This document shows, piece by piece, positions 19,279 through 28,772 of a stretch of 64,000 nucleotides of DNA; the first letter of the stretch is position 1, and each line of letters starts with the position of its first letter. Position numbers and translations under genes: made by a program. Below the pieces are notes generated by a model, which saw only the letters and a list, made by a program, of their open reading frames with translations, was not told the origin of the DNA and ran no database searches. Origin of the DNA: Planctomycetota bacterium. GTDB lineage: Bacteria; Planctomycetota; UBA1135; GCA-002686595. The stretch spans positions 139,375-203,374 of the forward strand of contig JAKLKU010000009.1 in assembly GCA_023150475.1 (NCBI GenBank), in the 5' to 3' direction.

Positions 19279-21789
19279 TCAGGGCAGCCAGATCAGTTGG
19301 GCGAGCGCGAGCAAGCCCGCGCGGTTCTCGTGGTTCGTCCAGCCCATCGCCTGCTGCGCGTTGAGCAGTCCGGGCGTCGAGCTCGCACCGCTCATCTCCG
19401 CGGCGCGTTGGAGGAACAGCGGATCTCCGGTCACTTCGTAGGCGTACGCGAGGCTGTTCCACGACTGGAATTTGTCGGCGTCGGGCGAGTTCGCCGGCGT
19501 CGTGTCGCAATACGGGGCGCCCGAGAGCGGCGCGACGGCGATCGTCGCGTACGGACCCTTCTGCGAGTTGCTCCAGGAGATCGGACCGATCTCGCCGTAG
19601 ACCTGTTTGGCGAGGACCTGTTCGAGAGTGTGGGTGCGCGCCGGATCCGCGCCGCGGAAGACGGACTCGATGATCGAGATCATCGCTTGGTCGAGCATCG
19701 CCGTCTCGGTCTGACGTCGCGCGAAGTACTGTCCGTTGAAGTCCTTCGACGACTTCAGGCTCATCAGGAACCCGTTGCAGCGCGATTGACCTTGGCGGAA
19801 GAGCTTCGTCACGTTGACGAACCAGTCCCGAGCCCGAGCTCGCCACACCGGCGGCGCGATCGAGTAGGCGGCGCACATGCCGTCGATCGTCCAGGCTTCG
19901 CCGCGGCCGACGCCGAAGCCCTTGCCCGAATCGACTTCGACGGAGTGCATGTCGAACAACATGCCCGACGGAATCGCGCCGCCGTTCGGCGCCGTCGCGT
20001 ACTCGTGGTAGGAGAGCCGCAGGATCTCGGCCTCCATCAGCAGGTCGTCCTTCGCGAGCGCGTCGTTGCCGAGCCACGTCAGGACCTTCGGCGAGCGCAG
20101 CCAACGCACGTGGTGCTGAACGTCGACCGGCTTGTACGAGAGCAACTCGGCTTCGTACGACGGTGCGCGACCTTGGTTCGCGACTTCGGTGACCTGGTAC
20201 TGCGGCGCCGTCGCGAAGCCGAACGGATCGGGGCCGGGCAGCAGCTTCAGGTAGAACTCCATGTGGACGTACTGGAACTGCGGCCCGTCGACGAGCCACG
20301 TGTCCAGAGTCGTCGGTTCGCCGTTCTTGTCGTAGAGCACGACCGCCTGGCGATCGGTGTAAGAGCGGTGGCAGAGTTCGGCGTGCCGATAGCCTTCGTT
20401 CGACGCGGCCCACGCCGTGAGCACGCCGTCGTAGAGGTAGATGTCCGACCCGCCGGTCATGCCGCCGTACTTGGTGCCGTACGGGTACGCCCAGCCGAGT
20501 TGCGGCGAGAAGAACGGGTAGGCGTTCTTCGAGATGCCTTGGAGGACCCAGTCGACTTCGGAGTTGTACTCGCTCTTCAGCTTCGAGAGCGCCGACGTCT
20601 TGCCCTTGAAGTCGAAGCGCGGCAACGCGTGACGTTGCGGGAAGTAGCGCGCCGTGAAGCGGTTCCACCACGAGTAGTACGGACCGGTGGCGTTCGCTCC
20701 GGGTTGGCAGAAGCCGAGCCACTGTTGCTTCACGACTTCGGTCGCGCGCACGAGCGCCGTCGCGCGTGCGAGCACCAACCTCCGGTGGAACTGCGCCTGG
20801 ACGGGCATCACGTGGAGCGTGTTGCCCGGTTGCGCCTTCACGATCGGTTGCACGGTGTTCGTGCCCTGGATGGTCGGAAGTCCCCAGCCGACGTCCACGA
20901 GGTCCGGGATCACGACCCAACCGAGCGGAACGACGAGCTCGAGTTGATCGAAGTAGAGCGCCGCTTGCGGGTCGTCGATCGGATCCTGTTTGTCGGCGCC
21001 GCTCGAACCGTTGTGCACGCGCAGGTCGATGCTGACGAAGTCTTCGCCGGCCCAGGTGCTGACGTACGAGTGCACGCCCATCATGCGCCGCAACGGTCCG
21101 TTGGGCGGGCCGTAGTTGGTCGTCGTCGGACGCATCACTTCGTAGAAGCGAGTCTGTTCCCGGTACTCGCCCGAACGCAGGAGCCGCGTGTCGTCGGCGC
21201 CGCGGAGGAGATCCGCGACGTAGGTGTGGCCGAACACGTCGCGCGTGCGCAGCGTGACGGCGCCAGGCGTCGTGAAGAGCGACTGCACCGCCGCCGTCGG
21301 CGTGAACGTCGACGGGGTGTGCGGCGTCGCCACCACTTGGTACTTCACCCGCGTGCCGACCACCGTGCCGAGCGGCAGGTGGACGGGCGCCGTGAGTTCG
21401 ACGACGTCGGCACCGTCGAGCACGTCGTTCGGGAAGAAGCTGACCGCGTCGACCTGCGCCGGGATGATCGTCCCGTTCGAGTCGCGGAGCGAGAACGGGA
21501 TCTTGCCGTCGGCGCGCGGGAACGTGCCCGGCAACAACGGCAACGTGCCGCGCAGCACGAAGGAGCTCGACGCCGGAGCGGCGAGTTCGAACTCGCCGAT
21601 CACGGTGCCGGGTGGCGGGCCGCCGGCGCCTCGAGCCGGTGCCGCGGATCCGGCCGCCACGAGGCCGACCAAGAGCGCGAGCCCGGCGAGCCGAGCGCGA
21701 ACGAAGTCGCCGAAGCGAGCGTGGCACGGAAATCCGAGAACGGTCGAAACTCGCAAACGCGAAGCTCCGCCGAGAGCGGCCCTCGACAT
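19279..21789 (-). CDS. Large secreted protein of unknown family (paralogue 1 of a tandem pair)
   Basis: This is an 836-residue protein. The ATG at 21789 has AGAAGAGGGG upstream; longer frames to 21999 are unsupported. After a signal peptide ending near GSAAPARGAG, an N-terminal beta-domain (about 50-200) reads like exo-rhamnogalacturonan-lyase N-domains, with a FVLRGTLPL...PGTFPRADGK pattern followed by PFSLRDSNG and ADVVELTAPV. A long helical domain follows with conserved blocks also seen in paralogue 2: SWWNRFTARYFPQ, GWAYPYGTKYGGMTGG, LGNDALAKDD and GRGEAWTID. These resemble the toroid fold of polysaccharide lyases, but this is inference only. No catalytic assignment can be made. It is 480 bp downstream of paralogue 2 and in the same direction. 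Confidence 0.72.
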   Translation of the reverse strand: MSRAALGGASRLRVSTVLGFPCHARFGDFVRARLAGLALLVGLVAAGSAAPARGAGGPPPGTVIGEFELAAPASSSFVLRGTLPLLPGTFPRADGKIPFSLRDSNGTIIPAQVDAVSFFPNDVLDGADVVELTAPVHLPLGTVVGTRVKYQVVATPHTPSTFTPTAAVQSLFTTPGAVTLRTRDVFGHTYVADLLRGADDTRLLRSGEYREQTRFYEVMRPTTTNYGPPNGPLRRMMGVHSYVSTWAGEDFVSIDLRVHNGSSGADKQDPIDDPQAALYFDQLELVVPLGWVVIPDLVDVGWGLPTIQGTNTVQPIVKAQPGNTLHVMPVQAQFHRRLVLARATALVRATEVVKQQWLGFCQPGANATGPYYSWWNRFTARYFPQRHALPRFDFKGKTSALSKLKSEYNSEVDWVLQGISKNAYPFFSPQLGWAYPYGTKYGGMTGGSDIYLYDGVLTAWAASNEGYRHAELCHRSYTDRQAVVLYDKNGEPTTLDTWLVDGPQFQYVHMEFYLKLLPGPDPFGFATAPQYQVTEVANQGRAPSYEAELLSYKPVDVQHHVRWLRSPKVLTWLGNDALAKDDLLMEAEILRLSYHEYATAPNGGAIPSGMLFDMHSVEVDSGKGFGVGRGEAWTIDGMCAAYSIAPPVWRARARDWFVNVTKLFRQGQSRCNGFLMSLKSSKDFNGQYFARRQTETAMLDQAMISIIESVFRGADPARTHTLEQVLAKQVYGEIGPISWSNSQKGPYATIAVAPLSGAPYCDTTPANSPDADKFQSWNSLAYAYEVTGDPLFLQRAAEMSGASSTPGLLNAQQAMGWTNHENRAGLLALAQLIWLP

Positions 21790-22268
21790 GGTGATTCCCC
21801 TCTTCTTTGGTGTTGGTTCCGAGTCCGCGCGACGGGCTTCCCGTTCGCCGCGCGGCTGCGTCCCCCCGGGAACACCGACCGACCGAGTCGCGTGCGGGCG
21901 AGGATCGGTCGGTCGCGGACCTCGACGAGCGTCTCGGATCGATGCCGTTCCGAGAGCAGTGGGGTGGGCGCGTCTTGGCCTAGGCAATGGCCGTGCCACG
22001 GCGTTCGGGCGCGGCGCCGAAGGGACGGACTGTCATCCGAAACACCCGAGTCGTTTCGAGTCGAAGTGTGATGCGTCGGTGAAAGCGCTGCATCGACGCG
22101 GTTCGATCCGCGTTCTCGGGCCCGTGCGGAGCCGCTCCGCAGCGGGAACGAGCGGTCACGCACGCGCGAATCGTGCGCTCGCGCCCGTCGTTCGCGCGCC
22201 GAAGAAATCGAGCGGGCGCGGCGAGCTCTCGCTCGTCGCGCCCGCTCGCGCAGAACTCACGCGGCTGA
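21790..22268. other. 479-bp intergenic region between the two paralogues
   Basis: No gene was recognised here. Near 22210-22247 it holds a strong hairpin that terminates paralogue 2. The part next to 21789 (AAAGAAGAGGGGAATCACC on the minus strand) is the leader and ribosome-binding region of paralogue 1, so paralogue 1 probably has its own promoter. Confidence 0.6.
22210..22247 (-). terminator. Rho-independent-like terminator downstream of paralogue 2
   Basis: A 17-bp stem (GAGCGGGCGCGGCGAGC paired with GCTCGTCGCGCCCGCTC, one mismatch) with a four-base loop TCTC starts 22 bp after the stop at 22269. On the minus strand it is followed by a short pyrimidine tract (GATTTCTTC). Confidence 0.7.
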
Positions 22269-24833
22269 TCAGGGCACGCCGTGTTGCACGAGTGCGAGCA
22301 GCGCGGCTCGGTTCTCGAGCGTGTTGTAGCCCTGGCCTTCGAAGATCGCGAGCAGGTTGCCGCCGGCCATCAGCTCGGCCATGTCGATGAACGTCGAGTC
22401 GCCGGTCAACTCGAAGCCGTACGCGAACGAAGACCACGTGTAGTACTTGTCGGGCTTGCCGGAGTCGCCGTTCGGCGGCAGCGAGCCGCAGTAGATGTTG
22501 CCGCCGGAGAGCGGCGCGACCGCGGTTTGCGTCCACGGAGCCTTCTGGCTCTGGCTCCAGCCCATCGGGCCGATCATCGCGTAGAGCGACGCTTCGAGCG
22601 CGGCTTCGATCTCGTGTTGGCGCGCGAGGTCGACGTCACGCAGCGCGACTTCGATGGCGCCGAGCAGCGCGTTCTCGCAGATCGACTGCTCGAACGACTG
22701 GCGCGCTTGGTAGGCGCCGTTCAGCCACTTGCTGTTGACCTGCGCTTGCCAGAAGCCGTTGCACGTGCCTTGGCCGGCGATCACGAGGTCCGCGATCTTC
22801 TGGTACCACGGCAGCACTTCCTGGCGCCACTTCGGATCGTTGATCGAGTAGGCGACGTTCATCACGTCGATGCCCCAACCTTCGCCGCGACCGAAGCCGA
22901 AGCCATCGCCCGGGGAGTTGGTGACCGACTTGATGTCGGCGAGCAACCCCGAACCGTTCGCGTTGCCCTTCGCGTCGTTCGCGTACTCGCAGTACGAGAG
23001 GTGGAAGAGCTCCGCGTCCATGCGCGCGTCGTCTTTCGCGATCGCGTCGTTGCCGAGCCAGATCAGCACTTTCTCGGACCGCGTGCGGCGCACGTAGTGC
23101 TGGAAGTCGATCGGGCCGTAGCCTTTCAGGTTCGTTTCGTAGGGCGGCTGTAGGCCGTTCGACGCGACGTAGTTCGTCTGGTACGTCGGCGCGAGTTTGA
23201 ACCCGAACGGGTCGTTGCCCGACTGCAGCTTCAAGAAGAAGTTCATCGGGATGTAGTCGCCGTTCGAGCCGTGGATCACCCAGTCCGCGACGCGCGTCGG
23301 ATCGCCGTCCTTGTTGAAGATCGTCGTCGGTTGACGGTCGGTGTACATGCGGTGCATCGCTTCGTAGCCGCGCCAACCTTCGTTGGACGCCGCGGCCGCC
23401 GTCGTGAGCCCGTCGTACATGAAGATCTCCTGTCCGCCGGTCATGCCGCCGTACTTGGAGCCCCACGGGTACGCCCAGCCCATCGCGCCCATCGTCGGAT
23501 AGGGGAACGCGTCGGGTTGGCCCGTCTTGATGCGCGTCTCGGTCGTCGCGAGTTCCGCTCCGAGCTTCGCGCGCATCTGCGGCGCGCCCAAGTGATCGAG
23601 GTTCGGCAACAGGTGCTTCTGCGTGAAGTAGCGCGCCGTCGCCGGGTTCCACCACGAGAAGAGGTCTTGTCCGGTCGGAGCGACGCCTTCCTTGCAGAAC
23701 CCGAGGTTCTCGGCGCGGGCGTAGGCCTTCGCTTCCGCTTGTTTGCCGGTCGGCGCGATCGTCAGTCGCCGATGGAACTGCGCCTGCGACGGCATCACGT
23801 GCAGCTTGCCGTCCGCGCGTGCATCGACGAGCGGATACGCCGTCCACTTGCCGGCGTCGTACGACGGGCCTTGGGCGGAGTCGGCGAGCGAGCTTTCGAT
23901 CGTCCAACCCTTCTTCACCCAGAGTTCGAGCGACTCGAAGTAGAGGTCGCCGAGCGGGTCGTCGTTCTTGGTCGTCGCGTCACGGCCGCTGAACCCGTTC
24001 GAGATGCGCAGATCGAGCGAGATCACGTCGGACTTCGCCCACGTGCCGATGTACGCGTGCGCGCCGAGGAAGTGCGGCAGCGGGCCGTTCGGCGGACCGC
24101 TCGGCGTCGACGACGTCGGCAGCAGCACGCCGTAGGTGCGGATCTGCGACGCAGCGTCGCCGATGCGCAGTTGGCGCGTGAGACCGTTGGAGTACGCGAG
24201 GCGAGTGTCCTTGACGAGGTCGAGCGTGTACTGATGGCCGAAGCAGTCCTTCGCGACGAGCATCAGCGTGCTCTGCTTGCCGAGCATGCCGAGCACCGGC
24301 TTCGTGACCTGGAACTTCTTGATCGGGTGCGGATCGTCGACGATCGGGTAGGTGACGCGCGTGCCGACCGCCGTGCCGGGAGCCAAGTTGACGCGACCCA
24401 AGACTTCGATCACGTCCGCGCCGTCGGCGTCGTTCGGGTAGCGGCTGACGACTTCGCACTGCGTCGCCACGGGGTTGCCGTCGAAGTCGAGGATCGTGAA
24501 CGGCGCGAGTCCGTCCTTGCGCGGATAGGTGCCCTTCGGCACGGGCACGGTGCCGCGCAGCACGAAGCTCGAGATGCTCGGCGCCGCGAGCTCCAACTCG
24601 GCGACGACCTGTCCCGTGCCCGCCGCCGTCGCGGCGAGCGTCGTGCCGCCGCCGTCGTCCGCGCCCGGGCCCGCCCCTGCGCCGCAGGCCGCGAGCGCGA
24701 GGCAGAGCGCGATTCCGCCGAACGCGCGCACCGTCTTCCCGCCGCGGCGCTTTGCCTCGCCTTCCGTGCGCTGCATCGCTTCGATCCATCCTCGGGCGAA
24801 GGCGCCCGTGTTCTCTTCCCGTCTGCTCTTCAT
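22269..24833 (-). CDS. Large lipoprotein of unknown family (paralogue 2 of a tandem pair)
   Basis: This is an 854-residue protein. The ATG at 24833 is preceded by GGGGAGGT. A lipoprotein signal peptide ends with the lipobox LAAC (ALCLALAAC). Domain order and motifs parallel paralogue 1: FVLRGTVPVPKGTYPRKDG in the N-terminal beta-domain, then SWWNPATARYF, GWAYPWGSKYGGMTGG, LGNDAIAKDD, GRGEGWGID and GWSQSQKAPW in the helical domain. One copy is therefore lipid-anchored and the other freely secreted. The function is unknown; a carbohydrate-lyase-like fold is a guess from the N-domain pattern and helical repeats. It is divergent from the GT4 gene across a 231-bp promoter region. Confidence 0.75.
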   Translation of the reverse strand: MKSRREENTGAFARGWIEAMQRTEGEAKRRGGKTVRAFGGIALCLALAACGAGAGPGADDGGGTTLAATAAGTGQVVAELELAAPSISSFVLRGTVPVPKGTYPRKDGLAPFTILDFDGNPVATQCEVVSRYPNDADGADVIEVLGRVNLAPGTAVGTRVTYPIVDDPHPIKKFQVTKPVLGMLGKQSTLMLVAKDCFGHQYTLDLVKDTRLAYSNGLTRQLRIGDAASQIRTYGVLLPTSSTPSGPPNGPLPHFLGAHAYIGTWAKSDVISLDLRISNGFSGRDATTKNDDPLGDLYFESLELWVKKGWTIESSLADSAQGPSYDAGKWTAYPLVDARADGKLHVMPSQAQFHRRLTIAPTGKQAEAKAYARAENLGFCKEGVAPTGQDLFSWWNPATARYFTQKHLLPNLDHLGAPQMRAKLGAELATTETRIKTGQPDAFPYPTMGAMGWAYPWGSKYGGMTGGQEIFMYDGLTTAAAASNEGWRGYEAMHRMYTDRQPTTIFNKDGDPTRVADWVIHGSNGDYIPMNFFLKLQSGNDPFGFKLAPTYQTNYVASNGLQPPYETNLKGYGPIDFQHYVRRTRSEKVLIWLGNDAIAKDDARMDAELFHLSYCEYANDAKGNANGSGLLADIKSVTNSPGDGFGFGRGEGWGIDVMNVAYSINDPKWRQEVLPWYQKIADLVIAGQGTCNGFWQAQVNSKWLNGAYQARQSFEQSICENALLGAIEVALRDVDLARQHEIEAALEASLYAMIGPMGWSQSQKAPWTQTAVAPLSGGNIYCGSLPPNGDSGKPDKYYTWSSFAYGFELTGDSTFIDMAELMAGGNLLAIFEGQGYNTLENRAALLALVQHGVP

Positions 24834-25064
24834 CCAGAACCTCCCCGTCAGGACCGCCTCCCCAGGCGGTCGTCCACACGCTTCCGGGCGGCACTTTCGG
24901 ATGCGCTCGTTGGGACTCTGTAGCAAAAGCGAATTCGATCGTTCGCTCCTCGCGGAGCCGTTCGGGAGTGCTTCCGTGCGGCCCGAGCCCCCCGGCACGC
25001 AGCGGGCTAACCGAGCCGGCTCTCGACCGGGACGCCGCGAAGCCGATGATCGGGCGCCCCCCGG

Positions 25065-26255
25065 ATGAGAGTGCTCCTCCTCGCGCACAAGCCGCCCTTC
25101 CCCCTGCAGGACGGCTACAACCTGCACAACTACCACCATGTGCGGGAGCTCGCGCGTCGTCACGAGGTGCACCTCGCGGCGATCGGCGCGCCGCCACCGG
25201 CGAAGGAACTCGAGCCGCTCTTCCGGTCGATCCATCTGTTCCCGTCGACGCCCGCACGCCGGCACGGCAACCCTGTCGGCCGAGCGCTGCGCTCGTTCTC
25301 GGTCCATGAAGTCTTCGAGTTCGACCCGCAGGTGCTCGCGGCGATCGAAGCGTTGCGGCCGAGCGAGTTCGACGTGGTCTGGACCGGAGGCATCAAGATG
25401 CTCGTCTACTCGCATCGGCTCCGGGGCGTGCCGGTGCTCGGCGACGTCGCGGACGACGAGACCGGTCCCGCGCGCACGCGGCTCGAGCAGAGTCGCGGTC
25501 CCGTGCAGTACCTGCGCAACCTGCGCGACCTCTCGAAGATCACTCGCTACCAGCAACTCTTCTTCCGCCACCTCGCCGTGTGCACCGTCGTCGCCGAACG
25601 CGACCGCGACGCGATCGCGGAGCTCAATCCGGGTCTCGACGTGCGCGTCGTGCCGAACGGCGTCGACCACGAGTACTTCGCACCGCGCGCGGAGCCCGAG
25701 GAGGAGCAGTCGCTGGTTTTCGAAGGCAACATGGGCTTCGCGCCTAACGTCGAAGGCGTGTCGTACTTCGCACGCGAGGTCTTTCCAGCGCTCCGCGAGC
25801 GCGCGCCGCGCGCCAAGCTCTGGGTCGTCGGCAAGGATCCCGCACCGGAGGTCCGCGCGCTGCACGGCGACGCGATCCACGTCACGGGCGTCGTCGACGA
25901 CGTGCGGCCGTACCTCGCGCGCGCGACGCTCTTCGTGTGCCCGATGGTCAGCGGCACCGGCATCAAGAACAAGATCCTGCAGGCCTGGTCGATGGGCAAA
26001 TGCGTCGTCGCCACGCCGAAGAGCTGCGGCGGACTGGTGCTCGAGGACGGCCGCAACCTGGTCGTCGCGGACGGAACCGATGCGTTGGTGCGCGAGATCC
26101 TCGCGCTGTTCGAGGACCGCGCTCGTCGTGCGGCGATCGGTGCCCGCGCCCGCGAGACCGTGCTCGCGCACTACACCTGGGCGCAGAAGTGCGCCGAGCT
26201 CGAAGCGGCGCTGACCGCGGCCGCGAGCGCTCGGCCCTCGCGGGTCGGCGCGTGA
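25065..26255 (+). CDS. GT4 family glycosyltransferase, PEP-CTERM/XrtA-system type
   Basis: This is a 396-residue GT-B glycosyltransferase. It starts MRVLLLAHKPPFPLQDGYNLH, as in the TIGR03087-like group that accompanies exosortase/PEP-CTERM exopolysaccharide loci. The C-terminal domain has LVFEGNMGFAPNVEGVSYFA, VTGVVDDVRPYL and GTGIKNKILQAWSMG, the nucleotide-sugar binding region with its EX7E-like stretch. It probably adds a sugar to a lipid-linked oligosaccharide. Its stop overlaps the start of the flippase gene by four bases (GTGA), implying translational coupling. No exosortase gene is in the window. Confidence 0.85.
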   Translation: MRVLLLAHKPPFPLQDGYNLHNYHHVRELARRHEVHLAAIGAPPPAKELEPLFRSIHLFPSTPARRHGNPVGRALRSFSVHEVFEFDPQVLAAIEALRPSEFDVVWTGGIKMLVYSHRLRGVPVLGDVADDETGPARTRLEQSRGPVQYLRNLRDLSKITRYQQLFFRHLAVCTVVAERDRDAIAELNPGLDVRVVPNGVDHEYFAPRAEPEEEQSLVFEGNMGFAPNVEGVSYFAREVFPALRERAPRAKLWVVGKDPAPEVRALHGDAIHVTGVVDDVRPYLARATLFVCPMVSGTGIKNKILQAWSMGKCVVATPKSCGGLVLEDGRNLVVADGTDALVREILALFEDRARRAAIGARARETVLAHYTWAQKCAELEAALTAAASARPSRVGA

Positions 26256-27799
26256 AGCCGGCGTCGGGCTCCGGCTCCGCGCTCGGCGGGCTGGTCAAGC
26301 ACTCGCTGGTCTACAGCCTGGTGCCGCTCCTGCAGCGCGCGCTCAACCTGTTCCTGGTGCCGCTCTTCACGTACGCGCTCAACGTGGCGCAGTGGGGCGC
26401 GTCGGAGCTCGTCGATCTCCTGATCGTCGCGGCGACGCAAGCGGCGGGCATGAACCTGCTCGCCGGCATGACGCGTTTCTACTTCGACTACCAGGACGAG
26501 AAGGACCGGCGCGAAGTGATCTCGAGCGCCGTGATCGCGCTCGGCGTCTTCTCCTGGCTCGTCGCCGGCGCGTGCATCTTCTTCCGCGTCGAGCTCGCCG
26601 GCTGGGTTTTCGAGACCGCGGATCCGCTGCTCGCGCACGACGACTTGCCCGCGTGTCTCGCCGTCGCGCTCGCGACGATCCCACTCGCGATGACCAGCGA
26701 AGCGGGCTTCCGTTACCTCCAGACCGAGAAACGTTCGCAGCTCTACTCGACGCTGCGCACGATCAAGTCGCTCTTCGAGCTCGTGCTCAAGATCGCGATG
26801 GTCGCGTGGCTCGACTGGGGCGTGATGGGCATGGTCGCGAGCGTGCTCGTCGGCGAACTGGTGACGTCGTGCGCGCTGACCGGCGGCATCCTCGCGCGCA
26901 TCGGCCCGCGCGTGTCGTGGGCGAAGTTGCGGCCGATGTTGGTCTACGCGGCGCCGCTCGTGCCGGTCGGTCTGATCCAGGTGGGCCTCCACCAAGTCGA
27001 CCGCGTGATGCTGCGCGCGCTCGCGCCCGAAGCGTTGGCGATGACGTGGGTCGGCATCTTCGGCCTCGGCTACAAGGTCGGGTTCATGGTCCAGCAGATG
27101 GGCATGGGCTCGTTCATGCAGGCGTGGCAACCGTCGCTCTTCGCGATCACCGATCGGCGAGAACGGGCGAGGCTGCAGGCGCACGTCGACGGCTACGCGC
27201 TGCTCTTCGTCGCGGCGACGAGCCTCGTGCCGATCGTGTTCGCCCGCGAAGTCACGCAACTGCTCTCCGGGCAAGCGGCGTATCTCGACGCGCACCGGGT
27301 GCTGCCCTGGGTCGCGGCGGCGTACGTGCTCTACGGGATCTACGCGCTCGCGCAAGTGACGCTGCTCGCCGAGAAACGCACGTGGCCGCTCTTCTGGCTC
27401 AACGCCGGCGCGCTCGGGCTCAACGTCGCGCTCGATCGGTGGTGGATCCCGAGCCTCGGCTACGAAGGCCCTGCGATCGCGAAACTCGTCGCGTTCGGCG
27501 CGCTTGCGCTCGTCTGCACGCGGCTCTCGAACTCGATCCGAGGCGTGGAGAGCGAGCACGCGCGTTTCGCGAAGATCCTCGCAACCGTAGCGGCCGCCAC
27601 GGCGTTCGCCGTGTGGTGGGAGCGCCGCGACGCGGCCGCGGAATTCGCGTGGGGGACCGCCCAGCTCTTGAAGGCCGTCGTGCTGTCGGCGATGCTCGCC
27701 TACTTGTGGTTCGGCGTGCTGACGCGCGACGAACGCTCCGCGGCGGGCGCGAAGCTCGCGCGGCTGCCGGTCGTGGGACGCTGGTTCGCGCGGGGCTAG
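26252..27799 (+). CDS. Polysaccharide flippase (Wzx/MVF-like multidrug/oligosaccharidyl-lipid exporter)
   Basis: This is a 515-residue integral membrane protein. The start is GTG at 26252, overlapping the previous stop as GTGA. It has about 12-14 hydrophobic segments spread over the whole length, beginning with HSLVYSLVPLLQRALNLFLVPLF, and an amphipathic RGG-poor cytoplasmic C-terminus. This is the pattern of the polysaccharide transporter/flippase family that moves undecaprenyl-linked oligosaccharides across the inner membrane. The coupling to the GT4 gene upstream and a sulfotransferase downstream supports a role in surface polysaccharide assembly. Confidence 0.85.
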   Translation: MKPASGSGSALGGLVKHSLVYSLVPLLQRALNLFLVPLFTYALNVAQWGASELVDLLIVAATQAAGMNLLAGMTRFYFDYQDEKDRREVISSAVIALGVFSWLVAGACIFFRVELAGWVFETADPLLAHDDLPACLAVALATIPLAMTSEAGFRYLQTEKRSQLYSTLRTIKSLFELVLKIAMVAWLDWGVMGMVASVLVGELVTSCALTGGILARIGPRVSWAKLRPMLVYAAPLVPVGLIQVGLHQVDRVMLRALAPEALAMTWVGIFGLGYKVGFMVQQMGMGSFMQAWQPSLFAITDRRERARLQAHVDGYALLFVAATSLVPIVFAREVTQLLSGQAAYLDAHRVLPWVAAAYVLYGIYALAQVTLLAEKRTWPLFWLNAGALGLNVALDRWWIPSLGYEGPAIAKLVAFGALALVCTRLSNSIRGVESEHARFAKILATVAAATAFAVWWERRDAAAEFAWGTAQLLKAVVLSAMLAYLWFGVLTRDERSAAGAKLARLPVVGRWFARG

Positions 27800-27877
27800 C
27801 CGCGCACGGGCTCAAGACCGACGCTCGCCGCGACCGACACGATCTCGCCCCGCACCCTGGAAACCGTTTCCGTCCCG

Positions 27878-28762
27878 ATGACCCGTCCGCTCTTCGCCTA
27901 CTTCGGCCACCACAAGTGCGCCTCGACGTGGATCCACTCGATCCTCGAGACGATCTGTTGCGACGCGGGCCTCGAGATCGCGTACCTCTACGCGCCGCGC
28001 AACTTCCAGGACGACTTGCCTCGATACGTCGAGCAGCAGGGCGTCGACTTCATCTCGTACGTCAACGCCGACGCGGACTTCCTGAAGGGTCTGCCGCCGT
28101 ATCGCGGTTTCCACGTCGTGCGCGATCCGCGCGACATCGTCGTGTCGGGCTACTTCTCGCACAAGAACAGCCACCCGACCGACGACTTCCCGGAGCTGCC
28201 CGCGCACCGCGAGAAGTTGAAGAGCGTGCCGAAGGACGAAGGGCTGCACGCGGAGATCGAGTTCTCGTTCACGCGTCAGGTGCTCGGCGAGATGTCGAAG
28301 TGGGACTACCGCCAACCGCACGTGCTCGAGCTGCGGCAGGAAGAGCTCACGCCCGATCCGTATCGCGGGTTCCTCAAGATCCTCGCGCACCTCGAGCTGC
28401 TCGACGAGACTCACGTCGGCATGCGCCAACGCCCGTGGCTCTACGCGCGGCTCGCGCTCAACGTGTTGCACTGGCACCACGAGACGCTCGTGCCGTTCAA
28501 GTCGCGGCTCGTGCCGTTCCCGGCCGAACGCTTGCTCGGCATCGTGCACGACCATCGCTTCTCCAACTTCGCCGGCGGCCGCAAGGAGGGCCAGACCGAC
28601 GAGAAGAGCCACTACCGCAAGGGCGTCGCCGGCGACTGGAAGAACCACTTCACGCCGGAACACGTCGCGCACTTCAAGGAGGTCTACAAGGACCTCGCGG
28701 AGCGGCTCGGCTACGAGTCGAGCGCCGACTGGGGCGTGCTCGCTCCCGCGAACGCTCGGTGA
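27878..28762 (+). CDS. Sulfotransferase domain protein
   Basis: This is a 294-residue cytoplasmic sulfotransferase. The 5'-phosphosulfate loop is GHHKCASTW (10-18), and the 3'-phosphate motif is VRDPRDIVVSGYFSH (81-95), where Arg, Asp and Ser are expected to bind PAPS. The C-terminal part ends with the usual KGVAGDWKNHFTPEH sequence of this fold. It transfers sulfate from PAPS to a hydroxyl, here most likely on a saccharide, given the GT4 and flippase genes 80 bp upstream. Sulfated exopolymers are common in marine planctomycetes, so this context is plausible but inferred. Confidence 0.9.
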   Translation: MTRPLFAYFGHHKCASTWIHSILETICCDAGLEIAYLYAPRNFQDDLPRYVEQQGVDFISYVNADADFLKGLPPYRGFHVVRDPRDIVVSGYFSHKNSHPTDDFPELPAHREKLKSVPKDEGLHAEIEFSFTRQVLGEMSKWDYRQPHVLELRQEELTPDPYRGFLKILAHLELLDETHVGMRQRPWLYARLALNVLHWHHETLVPFKSRLVPFPAERLLGIVHDHRFSNFAGGRKEGQTDEKSHYRKGVAGDWKNHFTPEHVAHFKEVYKDLAERLGYESSADWGVLAPANAR

Positions 28763-28772
28763 GCCGCGTTCG

